Assembly: GCA_965220415.1 (NCBI GenBank)
Contig: OZ244829.1
Span: 1,054,001-1,118,000, forward strand
Direction of reading: 5' to 3'
DNA from: JAJDTR01 sp965220415
GTDB lineage: Bacteria > Poribacteria > WGA-4E > JAJDTR01
Length of the DNA: 64,000 nt
Shown here: piece by piece, positions 44,560 to 53,728 of the stretch
How the letters are laid out: every line of letters begins with the position of its first letter
How positions within the stretch are numbered: the first letter of the stretch is position 1
Notes under the pieces: model-generated
Told to the model about the DNA's origin: nothing
What the model saw: only the letters and a program-made list of their open reading frames with translations
Databases searched by the model: none
Translations under genes and position numbers: made by a program

Positions 44560-45543
44560 TCACGGCTTCCCGGTGCGTTTGAGAACTCCCCAAGATATCG
44601 GCAATTTTCCGCTTGGGTTGACTGCCAAACCAGCGCCCGGCCAAGAGGGATGCATGTTATCTATACCGGGAGGAGTTTTCGTGAGTTTGACGGCGTTACT
44701 TCCGTTGGCGTCCATCAAAAAAATATGATAGTCTCCGTCGCGGTCTGACACATAGGCGATTCTGGTACCATCCGGCGAATAGGCTGGCATCGTGTTGTCG
44801 CCCCCTTCCGTGAGCCTCTCTAAGTTTGCCCCTCCAGCAGTTATCACATAAATATCATTACCCTTGAAGTTAGGCTGCGAGTGAAAAGCAATCTTGCGTC
44901 CATCTGGCGACCAAGTAGGATTGGAATTGAACCTTAGGTCGGTGTCGCCAGTGAGATTGCGCCTGTCCTTTCCGTCTGCATTCATCACGAAAATATGAAG
45001 AGGAGTATTCAAGCCGCCATCACGGAACGAGGCAAACGCAATCTTGCGTCCATCTGGCGACCAACTCGGTACAATATCGTGCATCTTGTGTTTTGTCAAA
45101 TTTATCAGATTATTTCCATCGGCGTCCATTGCGAAGATTTCCGAGTTGCCAATGGCCCAACGGAAAGATGAAAAGGCAATCCTCGTTCCATCCGGCGACC
45201 AACTAGCGCGGCCCTCACCAAAATTGTCTTGGGTGAGTCTTACCACGTTATTGCCATCGCTGTCCATCACATACAGGTCAGGAGTAAGGTCACGTTCTGA
45301 AGTGAACGCAATCCCTCTTCCATCCGGCGAGCAAGCGGGATCTTCATCGGATGCAGGGTGGTCGGCGAGTTGGGCAAGATTGTTTCCGTTTACGTCCATG
45401 GAGTAAATGTCCCAATCGCCATCGCGGTTTGATGAAAAAACGATTCTCGGTTCGAACCTCTGCGCTGGGCTGTCCGACGCAACCATTAACGCCAATGGTA
45501 GTAGAAATAGGCATCTTCTCAAAAATGGGCTGATTTTATTCAC
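44560..45543 (-). CDS. TolB-like propeller protein A2
   Basis: A 327-residue subfamily-A propeller, GTG start with AAAGGAG upstream. Blocks of its DNA are shared almost exactly with A4 (the NSEIFAMD to FHSQPNFKG region) and with A6 (YVSDRDGDYHIFLMDANG onward), a pattern expected from gene conversion. Closing tail: LAVNPSGKLPISWGVLKRTGKP. Five SPDG blade motifs plus the N-terminal half blade. Confidence 0.86.
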   Translation of the reverse strand: MNKISPFLRRCLFLLPLALMVASDSPAQRFEPRIVFSSNRDGDWDIYSMDVNGNNLAQLADHPASDEDPACSPDGRGIAFTSERDLTPDLYVMDSDGNNVVRLTQDNFGEGRASWSPDGTRIAFSSFRWAIGNSEIFAMDADGNNLINLTKHKMHDIVPSWSPDGRKIAFASFRDGGLNTPLHIFVMNADGKDRRNLTGDTDLRFNSNPTWSPDGRKIAFHSQPNFKGNDIYVITAGGANLERLTEGGDNTMPAYSPDGTRIAYVSDRDGDYHIFLMDANGSNAVKLTKTPPGIDNMHPSWPGAGLAVNPSGKLPISWGVLKRTGKP

Positions 45544-45697
45544 CTGTCCTATTCTCCTTTATCGGGTTCTATAGCCGTTTGCGTAGGTTTTTACTCACAT
45601 ACTAAGTACATGTCATTCGATTTGAAAATTGAAGATTGTTGCCGCAATCCATCGATCTGTAGGAGCGATCAAGCGAATGGATAGTGAGTAAGATTTA

Positions 45698-46684
45698 CTA
45701 TCGGGCGTCCGACGCGCATTTCTTCAGCCTACCCCAAATCGTAGCTGTCTTGGAGGTGGGCGACACAGCTAATCCTACCGGGCTAAAGTCGGGCTGGTAA
45801 TCGATCCCATCATGACCTTTGCTGAGTTGCTTAAGATATTTGCCGTCTGCGGTCATCAAGTGAATCTTTGCGCCGGTGGGAAAACCAACATTAGAGCTCG
45901 CGTATGCAATTGCCCCTCCATCGGGAGACCATGTGGGCCCCCAATGATTCTCTTTATTGTGCGTAAGCCTCTTGAGATTTTTACCATCCACCCCCACCAC
46001 ATAGATGTGTAAGAATTCTTCGTGGTAGGCATGGTATGCAATCCGTCCCCCGTCGGGAGAAAACGATGGGTTCCATTTACCCGCTAAATCGTGCGTTACC
46101 CTTTCAAGCCCCTGTCCGTCAGCGTCCATCACGTAGATGTGGTCATCACCGTCATCCTTCTGGGACACGAAGGCGATCGATTGACCGTCGGGCGACCATG
46201 ACGGCTGGGTGTCACCACCAAAATTGTTCGTAAGTCTCGTCTGATTCTCTCCGTCAACGTCTATCACGTAGATTTCAGAGTTAAGTTCCTCCGGATAGCC
46301 CGCGAATGCAATCTTACGGCCATCGGGCGACCACGCCGGTTCTCTATCCCAGACGCCATCCGTTAGTCTTGTTGGGTTTCTTCCATCGCTGTCCATGATG
46401 TAAATCTGGACATTTCCCCCATTTCTATTGGAAACGAATGCTATTCTCGTTCCATCAGGTGACCCTGTCGGATGGCTGTCATCCGTTGGATTGTTTGTCA
46501 ATCTTTCGTGGTTTCCTCCATCGGCATCCATCACATAGATTTCTCTGTTGCCATCTCTCGTGGATGTAAAGACAATTCGACCTGTGTTGAAAGCACGTCC
46601 ATTTTTCAACGACAGGTCTCCTATAAATATGAACATGCACAAGCCGATAAGAATCAGACATTTATGTGCAAGTCGGATATCCAT
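45698..46684 (-). CDS. TolB-like propeller, chimera of C and B types
   Basis: A 328-residue mosaic propeller. The ATG at 46684 (MDIRLAHKC) has AAGGAGG upstream. From the start region to about residue 210 it is almost identical in DNA to C3; from about 46135 downward it is almost identical to B3 (GQGLERVTHDLAGKWNPSFS and following). The switch falls in GCGTCCATCACGTA (46122-46135), which encodes part of the conserved YVMDAD blade motif. It therefore ends with the group-B tail KTATIWGRLKKCASDAR. The frame is intact, so the chimera is probably expressed. Confidence 0.87.
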   Translation of the reverse strand: MDIRLAHKCLILIGLCMFIFIGDLSLKNGRAFNTGRIVFTSTRDGNREIYVMDADGGNHERLTNNPTDDSHPTGSPDGTRIAFVSNRNGGNVQIYIMDSDGRNPTRLTDGVWDREPAWSPDGRKIAFAGYPEELNSEIYVIDVDGENQTRLTNNFGGDTQPSWSPDGQSIAFVSQKDDGDDHIYVMDADGQGLERVTHDLAGKWNPSFSPDGGRIAYHAYHEEFLHIYVVGVDGKNLKRLTHNKENHWGPTWSPDGGAIAYASSNVGFPTGAKIHLMTADGKYLKQLSKGHDGIDYQPDFSPVGLAVSPTSKTATIWGRLKKCASDAR

Positions 46685-47194
46685 CTTTCCATCCTCCTTC
46701 AATCGCGCGTTATTTCACTAGTAATAGACATCTTTCCAAAATAATCTCAGTCGTTTCAGGATTTCTCCACAGCGTTGATTGACCAAAAGATCAAATACGC
46801 AGTCAGGAGATTGAGGATATATGCCTGCATGTATACCCGCTTACCTGGCTTCCTTTTCTATTCTAAACCTCTGTATCTTCGTGACTCAATAAACGCAAGT
46901 TGCCACCTGTCGCCCCGCTGAGGCTTTGGCGAGTGCGTATTCGGTGTTACTATACACCTGCCGCCCCGCTGGGGCTATGCGATCTAATTTGATAAAGCTT
47001 CAGACACACCGTTCCACCGAAGCGAAAGGTTGAGCACTTCGATTTTAGCTTTAAACCGATGAATTTTCAATCGGCGGCGCCCAGGGTTAATTAGGAAAGA
47101 TGTCTAATGTTACCGGCGGACACATAAGCGCTGTGATATAAGCTCGACTTTGTACATTTAAGCGGGATAACAGTTGGCGCCAATCTCAGTGGCA
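46685..47194. other. Intergenic, partial duplicate of the A1 3' flank
   Basis: The first 40 bp next to the chimera match the C3 upstream region, ending CACTAGTAAT. From 47107, GTTACCGGCGGACACATA onward matches 41632-41720. The palindromes CGCCCCGCTGAGGC and CGCCCCGCTGGGGC are present without module insertions. No gene seen. Confidence 0.55.
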
Positions 47195-48178
47195 TCATCG
47201 CGGATTGCCGGTGCGTTTGAGAACTCCCCAAGATATCGGCAACTTTCCGTTTGGGTTGACTGCCAATGCACCAGGCGGCCAAGAAGGGGAGACGTTATCA
47301 ATGCCGGGAGGAGTTCTCGTGAGTTTGATCACGTTCCTCCCGTTGGTGTCCATCAAATAAATATTATAATCTCCGTCACGGTTTGACTCAAAGGCGATTT
47401 TTGTCCCATCCAGCACATAGGCTGGTGATCTGTTGCTACCCTCTTCCGTAAGCTGCTCTAACTCTTTCCCTTCAGCAGTCATCACGTAAATGTGATTACG
47501 CCATAAGCGCCGCGAGTTGAAAGCAATCTTGCTCCCATCAGGCGACCAAGTAGGGTTAAAACTGTCCGTTAGGCCGGTGTCGCCAGTGAGATTGCGCCTT
47601 CCCTTTCCATCTGCATTCATCACGATTATATGATGGGGATCATTCAAGCCGCCGTCACGGAAGGAGACAAACGCAATCTTACTCCCATCTGGCGACCAAC
47701 TCGGCCTAACATCGTGCATCTCGTGTTTTGTCAAATTTACCACATTATTTCCATCGGCGTCCATCGCGTAGATTTCCGAATTGCCAACGACAATACGGAA
47801 ATTTGAAAAGGCAATCTTCGTTCCATCCGGCGACCAGCTAGCGCGGGTTTCAATAAAATTGTCATGAGTGAGTCTTACCACGTTATTGCCATCGCTGTCC
47901 ATCAAGTACAGGTCACGCGTAACGCCACGATCTGATGCGAACGCAATTTTTCTCCCATCCGGCGAGCACGCGGGATATTCATCGAATAGCGGGTGGTCGG
48001 CGAGTTGGAGGAGATTATCTCCGTTTACATCCATGGAGTAAATGTCCCAGTCGCCATCGCGGTTTGATGCAAAGACGACTCTCGGTTCAAACCTCTGCGC
48101 TGTGCTGTCCGACGCAACCATTAACGCTAATAACAATAGAAGCAGGCAGCTTCTCAAAAATGGGCTGATTTTATTCAT
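47195..48178 (-). CDS. TolB-like propeller protein A3
   Basis: A 327-residue subfamily-A propeller with ATG start. Leader LLLLLALMVASDSTAQ. One blade has AYVLDGTKIAF where SPDG is normal, a change also seen in A5 (VYVLDGRKIAY). Tail KLPISWGVLKRTGNPR. Otherwise a standard member with WSPDG motifs at regular spacing. Confidence 0.86.
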   Translation of the reverse strand: MNKISPFLRSCLLLLLLALMVASDSTAQRFEPRVVFASNRDGDWDIYSMDVNGDNLLQLADHPLFDEYPACSPDGRKIAFASDRGVTRDLYLMDSDGNNVVRLTHDNFIETRASWSPDGTKIAFSNFRIVVGNSEIYAMDADGNNVVNLTKHEMHDVRPSWSPDGSKIAFVSFRDGGLNDPHHIIVMNADGKGRRNLTGDTGLTDSFNPTWSPDGSKIAFNSRRLWRNHIYVMTAEGKELEQLTEEGSNRSPAYVLDGTKIAFESNRDGDYNIYLMDTNGRNVIKLTRTPPGIDNVSPSWPPGALAVNPNGKLPISWGVLKRTGNPR

Positions 48179-48571
48179 CTGTCACTTTTCCTTTTTCGGG
48201 TTCTTCACTTCCAGATTCTCTTTACATTCTCGCAATTACGTGTCAGACTCAGTAATTACCCAGACATATTGGCTGTAATCCGGGCAAGTTCTCTGCACGT
48301 TTCCCAGATATTAACCCTTTCGGTACCCCACAAAACGGAGGATTGCTCCGAGTGCGCTTCGGGGGATTCCCATAGTTCCGTCACAAAGACATCTGCCCGG
48401 TTCCAGTAGTCTGCTCAAGATCTCCACTTCAAGGCAACGCGGGCAACTCCTCATTCCTTTCCCCATAACTTTATCAAGTCGTTCTTCTTACGCATCGGCG
48501 CGCAACGTCATGACGTAAAACGATCAGGTTCTCATAGTTTTATGCACTTATCCTCGGCAAGTCGCCGGATT
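48179..48571. other. Intergenic, no gene recognised
   Basis: 393 bp between B2 and A3. It is less repeat-rich than other gaps; I found no module, hairpin repeat or credible coding frame. Confidence 0.45.
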
Positions 48572-49558
48572 TCAATAAAGTGGGCGTAAATTATCGAAAC
48601 TGGACGACATTTTCTTAAGCCTCCCCCAAATTGTGGTTTTGCTGGAAGCGGGGGACACTGCTAGTCCTGCCGGGCTAAAGTCGGGCTGGTAATCAATCCC
48701 AACATGAACATCGCTAAGTTGCTTAAGATATTCTCCGTCTGCGGTCATCAAGTGAATCTTTGCACCAAGGAAAAAATTCCTCTTATTATTAGAACTCGCG
48801 TATGCAATCACCTTTCCATCAGGAGACCACGTGGGGTGAAAATGATGTGCTTCATTGTGTGTAAGTCTCATGGGATTTTTACCATCTGCCCCGACCACAT
48901 AGATGTGACGAAATCCTACGTCCTCGCCCCAATATGCAATCCGTCCCCCGTCGGGAGAAAACGAAGGGTTCCATTTAGGCGCTAAATCGTGCGTTACCCT
49001 TTCAAGCCCCTTTCCGTCAGTGCCTATCACGTAAATTTCGTTGTGCTCATCTCTCCAGGATACGAATGCAATCTTTCCCCCATCCGGAGACCATGATGGC
49101 TGCATTGCGTGGTTTTCGTACCTTAAACGGTTACGTCCGTCAGCATCCATCACGTCAATGTGAGGTATCCCACCGTCAACGGTAAACGCAATCTTTTGCC
49201 CATCTGGAGACCAGTCTGGATGCCGCTTCGCGTCCGGTCCATCTGTCAGTCTAATCGGCTTCTTTCCATCGGCCTCCATTACATGGATTTGAGTGCCGCC
49301 GCTTCGGTTGGAAACGAATGCAATCTTCGTCCCGTCGGGAGACCAATCCGGCTCAAAGTCGTCCACTGGATGGTTTGACAAGTTTTCTTGGTTTCCTCCA
49401 TCGGCATCCATTACATAAATTTCATAGTTGTCAAATCGTTGGTGTGAAAAAACAATCCGTGACCCTTGTGCGGCGAGTTCTCCTATTATCCACAGTTCAC
49501 TGCTTATCAGCATCACGGTTAACCCGATAAACGACACAAGTGTGCGCCCGAATCGCAT
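48572..49558 (-). CDS. TolB-like propeller protein B2
   Basis: A 328-residue subfamily-B propeller. Start ATG at 49558 (MRFGRTLVSFIGL) with AAGGAGG 5 bases upstream; the frame stays open upstream through the conserved spacer, but that extension is not a leader. Blades: DWSPDGTKIAF, DWSPDGQKIAF, PSWSPDGGKIAF, PSFSPDGGRIAY, PTWSPDGKVIAY. Tail: LAVSPASSKTTIWGRLKKM, followed by a longer end (SSSFDNLRPLY) than its sisters. Confidence 0.86.
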   Translation of the reverse strand: MRFGRTLVSFIGLTVMLISSELWIIGELAAQGSRIVFSHQRFDNYEIYVMDADGGNQENLSNHPVDDFEPDWSPDGTKIAFVSNRSGGTQIHVMEADGKKPIRLTDGPDAKRHPDWSPDGQKIAFTVDGGIPHIDVMDADGRNRLRYENHAMQPSWSPDGGKIAFVSWRDEHNEIYVIGTDGKGLERVTHDLAPKWNPSFSPDGGRIAYWGEDVGFRHIYVVGADGKNPMRLTHNEAHHFHPTWSPDGKVIAYASSNNKRNFFLGAKIHLMTADGEYLKQLSDVHVGIDYQPDFSPAGLAVSPASSKTTIWGRLKKMSSSFDNLRPLY

Positions 49559-49717
49559 TTTTCCCTCCTTGGTTGTGCATAAAATGAACGGTAAAGTAAC
49601 CGGTTTTGATTGGGGTGCGCAGGCACTGTTTGAACGCGTTCCCAACTATTACGTGACGCCTTCGACGCTGGCGAAATTTCTAATGACCTGCCTTGTCTTC
49701 TAGCCCCGTTGACATCA

Positions 49718-50704
49718 TCACCGGTGGCCGGTGCGTTTGAGAACTCCCCAAGATGTCGGCAACTTTCCGTTTGGGTTGACTACAAATGCGCCAGCAGGCA
49801 GCCACGAAGGAGATGTGTTATCAATACCTTGAGGAGTTCTCGTAAGTTTGACAACGTTCATCCCGTTGGTGTCCATCAGATGAATATTAGAATCACCGTT
49901 ACGGTGTGACACATAGGCGATTTTTGCCCCATCCGGCGAATAGGCTGGCATCGTGTTGTCGCCCCCTTCCGTGAGCCTCTCCAAGTTTTCCCCTCCAGCA
50001 GTTATCACATAAATATCATAACCCTTGAAGTTAGGCTGCGAGTGAAAAGCAATCTTGCGTCCATCTGGCGACCAAGTAGGATTGGAATTGAACCTTAGGT
50101 CGGTGTCGCCAGTGAGATTGCGCCTGTCCTTTCCGTCTGCATTCATCACGAAAATATGAAGAGGAGTATTCAAGCCGCCATCACGGAAGGAGGCAAACGC
50201 AATCTTGCGTCCATCTGGCGACCAACTCGGTAGAACATCGTGCATCTTGTGTTTTGTCAAATTTATCAGATTATTTCCATCGACGTCCATTGCGAAGATT
50301 TCCGAGTTGCCAATGGCCCAACGGAAAGATGAAAAGGCAATCCTCGTTCCATCCGGCGACCAACTAGCGCGGCCCTTACCAAAATTGTCTTGGGTGAGTC
50401 TTACCACGTTGTTGCCATCGCTGTCCATCACATACATGTCAGGTGTAACGCCACGCTCTGATGCGAACGCTATCCTTCTCCCGTCTGGCGAGCATGCGGG
50501 GTCTTCGTCAGATGCCGGGTGATTGGTGAGTTGGAGGAGATTGTTTCCGTTCGCGTCCATGGAGTAAATGTCCCAATCGCCATCGCGGTTCGATGAAAAA
50601 ACGATTCTCGGTTCGAACCTCTGCGCTAGGCTGTCCGACGTAACCATTAACACCAATAACAGTAGAAGCAGGCATCTGCTCAAAACTGGGCGAATGTTAT
50701 TCAT
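49718..50704 (-). CDS. TolB-like propeller protein A4
   Basis: A 328-residue subfamily-A propeller, ATG start. The central region (about 50090-50360) is nearly identical to A2, whereas its C-terminal blade (YVSHRNGDSNIHLMDTNGMN) is distinct. Tail KLPTSWGVLKRTGHR. It lies 159 bp upstream of B2, repeating the A-then-B pairing. Confidence 0.86.
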   Translation of the reverse strand: MNNIRPVLSRCLLLLLLVLMVTSDSLAQRFEPRIVFSSNRDGDWDIYSMDANGNNLLQLTNHPASDEDPACSPDGRRIAFASERGVTPDMYVMDSDGNNVVRLTQDNFGKGRASWSPDGTRIAFSSFRWAIGNSEIFAMDVDGNNLINLTKHKMHDVLPSWSPDGRKIAFASFRDGGLNTPLHIFVMNADGKDRRNLTGDTDLRFNSNPTWSPDGRKIAFHSQPNFKGYDIYVITAGGENLERLTEGGDNTMPAYSPDGAKIAYVSHRNGDSNIHLMDTNGMNVVKLTRTPQGIDNTSPSWLPAGAFVVNPNGKLPTSWGVLKRTGHR

Positions 50705-51168
50705 CGGTCATTTTCTCCTTTTTAGGGTTCTACACTTCTAGAGATTCTCTATAGTAGAACCAATAGTCATTTCTACAGTGCGGTAGGTTCGGTTTCCTAA
50801 TCGAACCGGCATCTATCCAATCTTGTAGGCGCGATCAAGCGAATGGATAGTGAGTAAGATTTACTATCGGGATTAGCTATCGCGCTCGCTATTCACTCGC
50901 TTGATCCCCGCTGGGGCTTAGACGTGCAGGGTTTCGGCATTTCTACACACCTTCCGCCCCTCCGGGGCTTTTAGAGGCTGGTGCGCAGGGGATCTCTATC
51001 GCCCTCCTTAATCAGTCGGTTGATCGCACCGTACAACTGTACTTTTCAAACAGGTTCTTAACGTGCTCCTAGCCATCTATTGACCTGTTCGACGCTCGCC
51101 GAGTTTTAATGAGTCAACCTGTCGTCAAGCTACCATCATTAAGATTAAAGTTTATTGGGAATTCGCGC
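50705..51168. repeat. Intergenic: long hairpin and element remnant
   Basis: GATCAAGCGAATGGATAGTG (about 50829-50848) and the related inverted CACTCGCTTGATC (about 50896-50908) make a long imperfect hairpin built from two oppositely oriented modules. Then come CGCCCCTCCGGGGC, a 35-bp module at 50990-51024 in the GGTGCGCA palindrome, and the right end TTCAAACAGGTTCTTA (51046-51061). From about 50985 it is nearly identical to 57313-57500. Confidence 0.65.
50990..51024 (+). repeat. 35-bp module, occupied site
   Basis: GGGATCTCTATCGCCCTCC to GTCGGTTGA, between GGTGCGCAG and TCGCACC. Empty homologues at about 7580-7597 and 63613-63632 read GGTGCGCAGTGCGCACC. Confidence 0.8.
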
Positions 51169-52149
51169 TCACCATCGAAGGGTGGGCGCGAGTTTCTTCA
51201 GCCTACCCCAAATTGTAGCTGTCTTGGAGGTGGGGGACACCGCTAGTCCTGCCGGGCTAAAGTCCGGCTGGTGATCAATCCCATCGTGACCTTTGCTGAG
51301 TTCCTTAAGATAATTCCCGTCTGCGGTCATCAAGTGAATCTTGGCGCCGGTGGGAAAACCAACCTTAGAGCTCGCGTATGCAATCGCCCCTCCATCGGGA
51401 GACCATGTGGGCCCCCAATGATTCTCTTTATTGTGCGTAAGCCTCTTGAGATTTTTACCATCCACCCCCACCACATAGATGTGTAAGAATTCTTCGTGGT
51501 AGGCATGGTATGCAATCCGTCCCCCGTCGGGAGAAAACGATGGGTTCCATTTACCCGCTAAATCGTGCGTTACCCTTTCAAGCCCCTGTCCGTCAGCGTC
51601 CATCACGTAAATTTCGTTGCCCCCATCTTTCGAGGATACGAATGCAATCTGTCCCCCATCCGGGGACCATGATGGCTGCATCGTATGGTCTTCATACCTT
51701 ACACGATTTTGTCCATCCGCATCCATCACGGCAATATGACGCACTACACCGACGTTAAAATTTGGGGAGACGGAAAATGCAATCTTTTGCCCATCGGGAG
51801 ACCAATCTGGCTCCCAATTCGTCTCCGGTCCATCTGTCAGTCTAATCTGGTTCTTACCATCGGCGTCCATGACGTAGATCTGATATTCGCCGGTTCGACG
51901 GGATACGAATGCAATCTTCGTCCCGTCGGGAGACCAATCCGGTTCCTCGTCGTGAACCGGATGGTTTGACAGGTTTTCTCGGTTTCCTCCATCGGCATCC
52001 ATTACATAAATTTCAAAGTTGTCAAATCCCAGGTGTGTAAAAACAATCCGTGACCCTTGTGCGGCGAGTTCTCCTATTATCCACAGTTCACTGCTTATCA
52101 GCATCACGGTTAACCCGATAAACGACACAAGTGTGCGTCCGAATCGCAT
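51169..52149 (-). CDS. TolB-like propeller protein B3
   Basis: A 326-residue subfamily-B propeller; ATG at 52149 with AAGGAGG 5 bases upstream and AACCGGTT beginning 40 bases upstream. It is the sister of the 3' half of the chimera at 45698. N-terminal blades are shared with B4 (FTHLGFDNFEIYVMDADG, SVSPNFNVGVVRHIAVMDAD). Tail KTATIWGRLKKLAPTLRW, identical to B7, whose 3' flank is also duplicated. Confidence 0.86.
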   Translation of the reverse strand: MRFGRTLVSFIGLTVMLISSELWIIGELAAQGSRIVFTHLGFDNFEIYVMDADGGNRENLSNHPVHDEEPDWSPDGTKIAFVSRRTGEYQIYVMDADGKNQIRLTDGPETNWEPDWSPDGQKIAFSVSPNFNVGVVRHIAVMDADGQNRVRYEDHTMQPSWSPDGGQIAFVSSKDGGNEIYVMDADGQGLERVTHDLAGKWNPSFSPDGGRIAYHAYHEEFLHIYVVGVDGKNLKRLTHNKENHWGPTWSPDGGAIAYASSKVGFPTGAKIHLMTADGNYLKELSKGHDGIDHQPDFSPAGLAVSPTSKTATIWGRLKKLAPTLRW

Positions 52150-52564
52150 TTTTCCCTCCTTGGTTGTGCATAAAATGAACCGTAAAGTAACCGGTTTTGA
52201 GTGGGTGCGCATGCACTGTTTGAACGCGCTCCCAACTATTACGTGATGCCTTCGACGCTGGCTAGATTCTCAATTGCCTACATCTGTGTCTCGCCCCATT
52301 GTCAAGATTCGCAGTGTATAAGCTAACGCAAGTTGCTACTTACGAGATTATGGACATGTACCATCGTTTTTTATTGAAAATGACCCACTAATCACGGAGA
52401 TTTCGTAGCGTAAACTGTCAGTTTGCGCACCAGAAGCACAATCTTACAGATCAAGCGACTGGATAAGGAGCAGGATTTGCTATCGCCTTCGCTATCCACT
52501 CAGTTGATCGATAGAGATCCTCGTGCTACAAAGGTCGAAACTTGGGTTAAGCTAATAGTGCAAA
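52150..52564. repeat. Intergenic, sequence repeated at 63.4 kb
   Basis: About 52328-52500 (AAGTTGCTACTTACGAGATT ... GGATAAGGAGCAGGATTTGC) recurs at 63402-63575. Both include a reversed module right half (GATCAAGCGACTGGATAAGG) followed by a direct one. About 52220-52325 also recurs at 53620-53715. No gene. Confidence 0.6.
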
Positions 52565-53542
52565 CTATTGGAAGTTGGACGCAGGCTTCTTCAACCTACC
52601 CCAAATCGTAGCAGTTTTGGAAGCGGGGGAAACAGCTAGTCCTACCGGGCTAAAGTCGGGCTGGTGATCAATCCCATCATGACCTTTGCTGAGTTGCTTA
52701 AGATATTTTCCGTCCGCGGTCATCAAGTGAATCTTTGCGCCGGTGGGAAAACCAACCTTAGAGCTCGCGTATGCAATCGCCCCTCCATCGGGAGACCATG
52801 TGGGCCCCCAATGATGTTCTTCATTGTGCGTAAGCCTCTTGAGATTTTTACCATCCACCCCCACCACATAGATGTGCCTGAATCCTTCGTGGTAGGCATA
52901 GTATGCAATCCGTCCCCCGTCGGGAGAAAACGAGGGACTGAACCCGCCCAAGAAATCGTGCGTCACCCTTTCAAGCCCCTGTCCGTCAGCGCCTATCGCG
53001 TAAATCTCAGTGTCCCCGTCTCTCCCCGATACGAATGCAATCTGTTTTCCATCCGGAGACCATGACGGCCCCGAAGCGTCATTTTCAAGCACAACTCGAT
53101 TATTTCCATCCGCATCCATCACGGCTATATGACGTACTACACCGACGTTAAAATTTGGGGAGACGGAAAATGCAATCCGTTGCCCATCGGGAGACCAATC
53201 TGGCTCCCAATTCGTCTCGGGTCCATCTGTCAGTCTAATCTGGTTCTTACCATCGGCGTCCATGACGTAGATTTGATATTCGCCTGTTCGACGGGAAACG
53301 AATGCAATCTTCGTCCCGTCGGGAGACCAATCCGGTTCCTCGTCGTGAACCGGATGGTTTGACAGGTTTTCTCGGTTTCCTCCATCGGCGTCCATTACAT
53401 AAATTTCAAAGTTGTCAAATCCCAAGTGTGTAAAAACAATCCGTGACCCCTGCGCGGCGAGTCCTCCTATTAACCACAGTTCCGAAATTAACAGCATCAC
53501 GGTTAACCCGATAAACGACACAAGCGCCCGTCCGAATAGCAT
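52565..53542 (-). CDS. TolB-like propeller protein B4
   Basis: A 325-residue subfamily-B propeller starting MLFGRALVSFIGL, with AAGGAGG 5 bases upstream and AACCGGTT 40 bases upstream. It shares the first three blades with B3 and diverges at LENDASGPSWSPDGKQIAF. Tail LAVSPASKTATIWGRLKKPASNFQ. Confidence 0.86.
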   Translation of the reverse strand: MLFGRALVSFIGLTVMLLISELWLIGGLAAQGSRIVFTHLGFDNFEIYVMDADGGNRENLSNHPVHDEEPDWSPDGTKIAFVSRRTGEYQIYVMDADGKNQIRLTDGPETNWEPDWSPDGQRIAFSVSPNFNVGVVRHIAVMDADGNNRVVLENDASGPSWSPDGKQIAFVSGRDGDTEIYAIGADGQGLERVTHDFLGGFSPSFSPDGGRIAYYAYHEGFRHIYVVGVDGKNLKRLTHNEEHHWGPTWSPDGGAIAYASSKVGFPTGAKIHLMTADGKYLKQLSKGHDGIDHQPDFSPVGLAVSPASKTATIWGRLKKPASNFQ

Positions 53543-53728
53543 TTTTCCCTCCTTAGCTGTAGGTAAAATGAACAGTAAAGTAACCGGTTCTGAGTGGGTG
53601 TGCAGGAACAGTTTGGACGCGCTCCCAACTATTACGTGACGCCTTCGACGCTGGCTAGATTCTCAATTGCCTACATCTGTGTCTCGCCCCATTGTCAAGA
53701 TTCGCAGTATATAAGCTAATAGTGCAAA

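Noticed and set aside
48572..49645. Longer N-terminus for B-type propellers
   Set aside because: The open extension lies in the conserved spacer, covers AACCGGTT and the ribosome binding site, and puts the signal peptide internally; the MRFGRTL start fits better.
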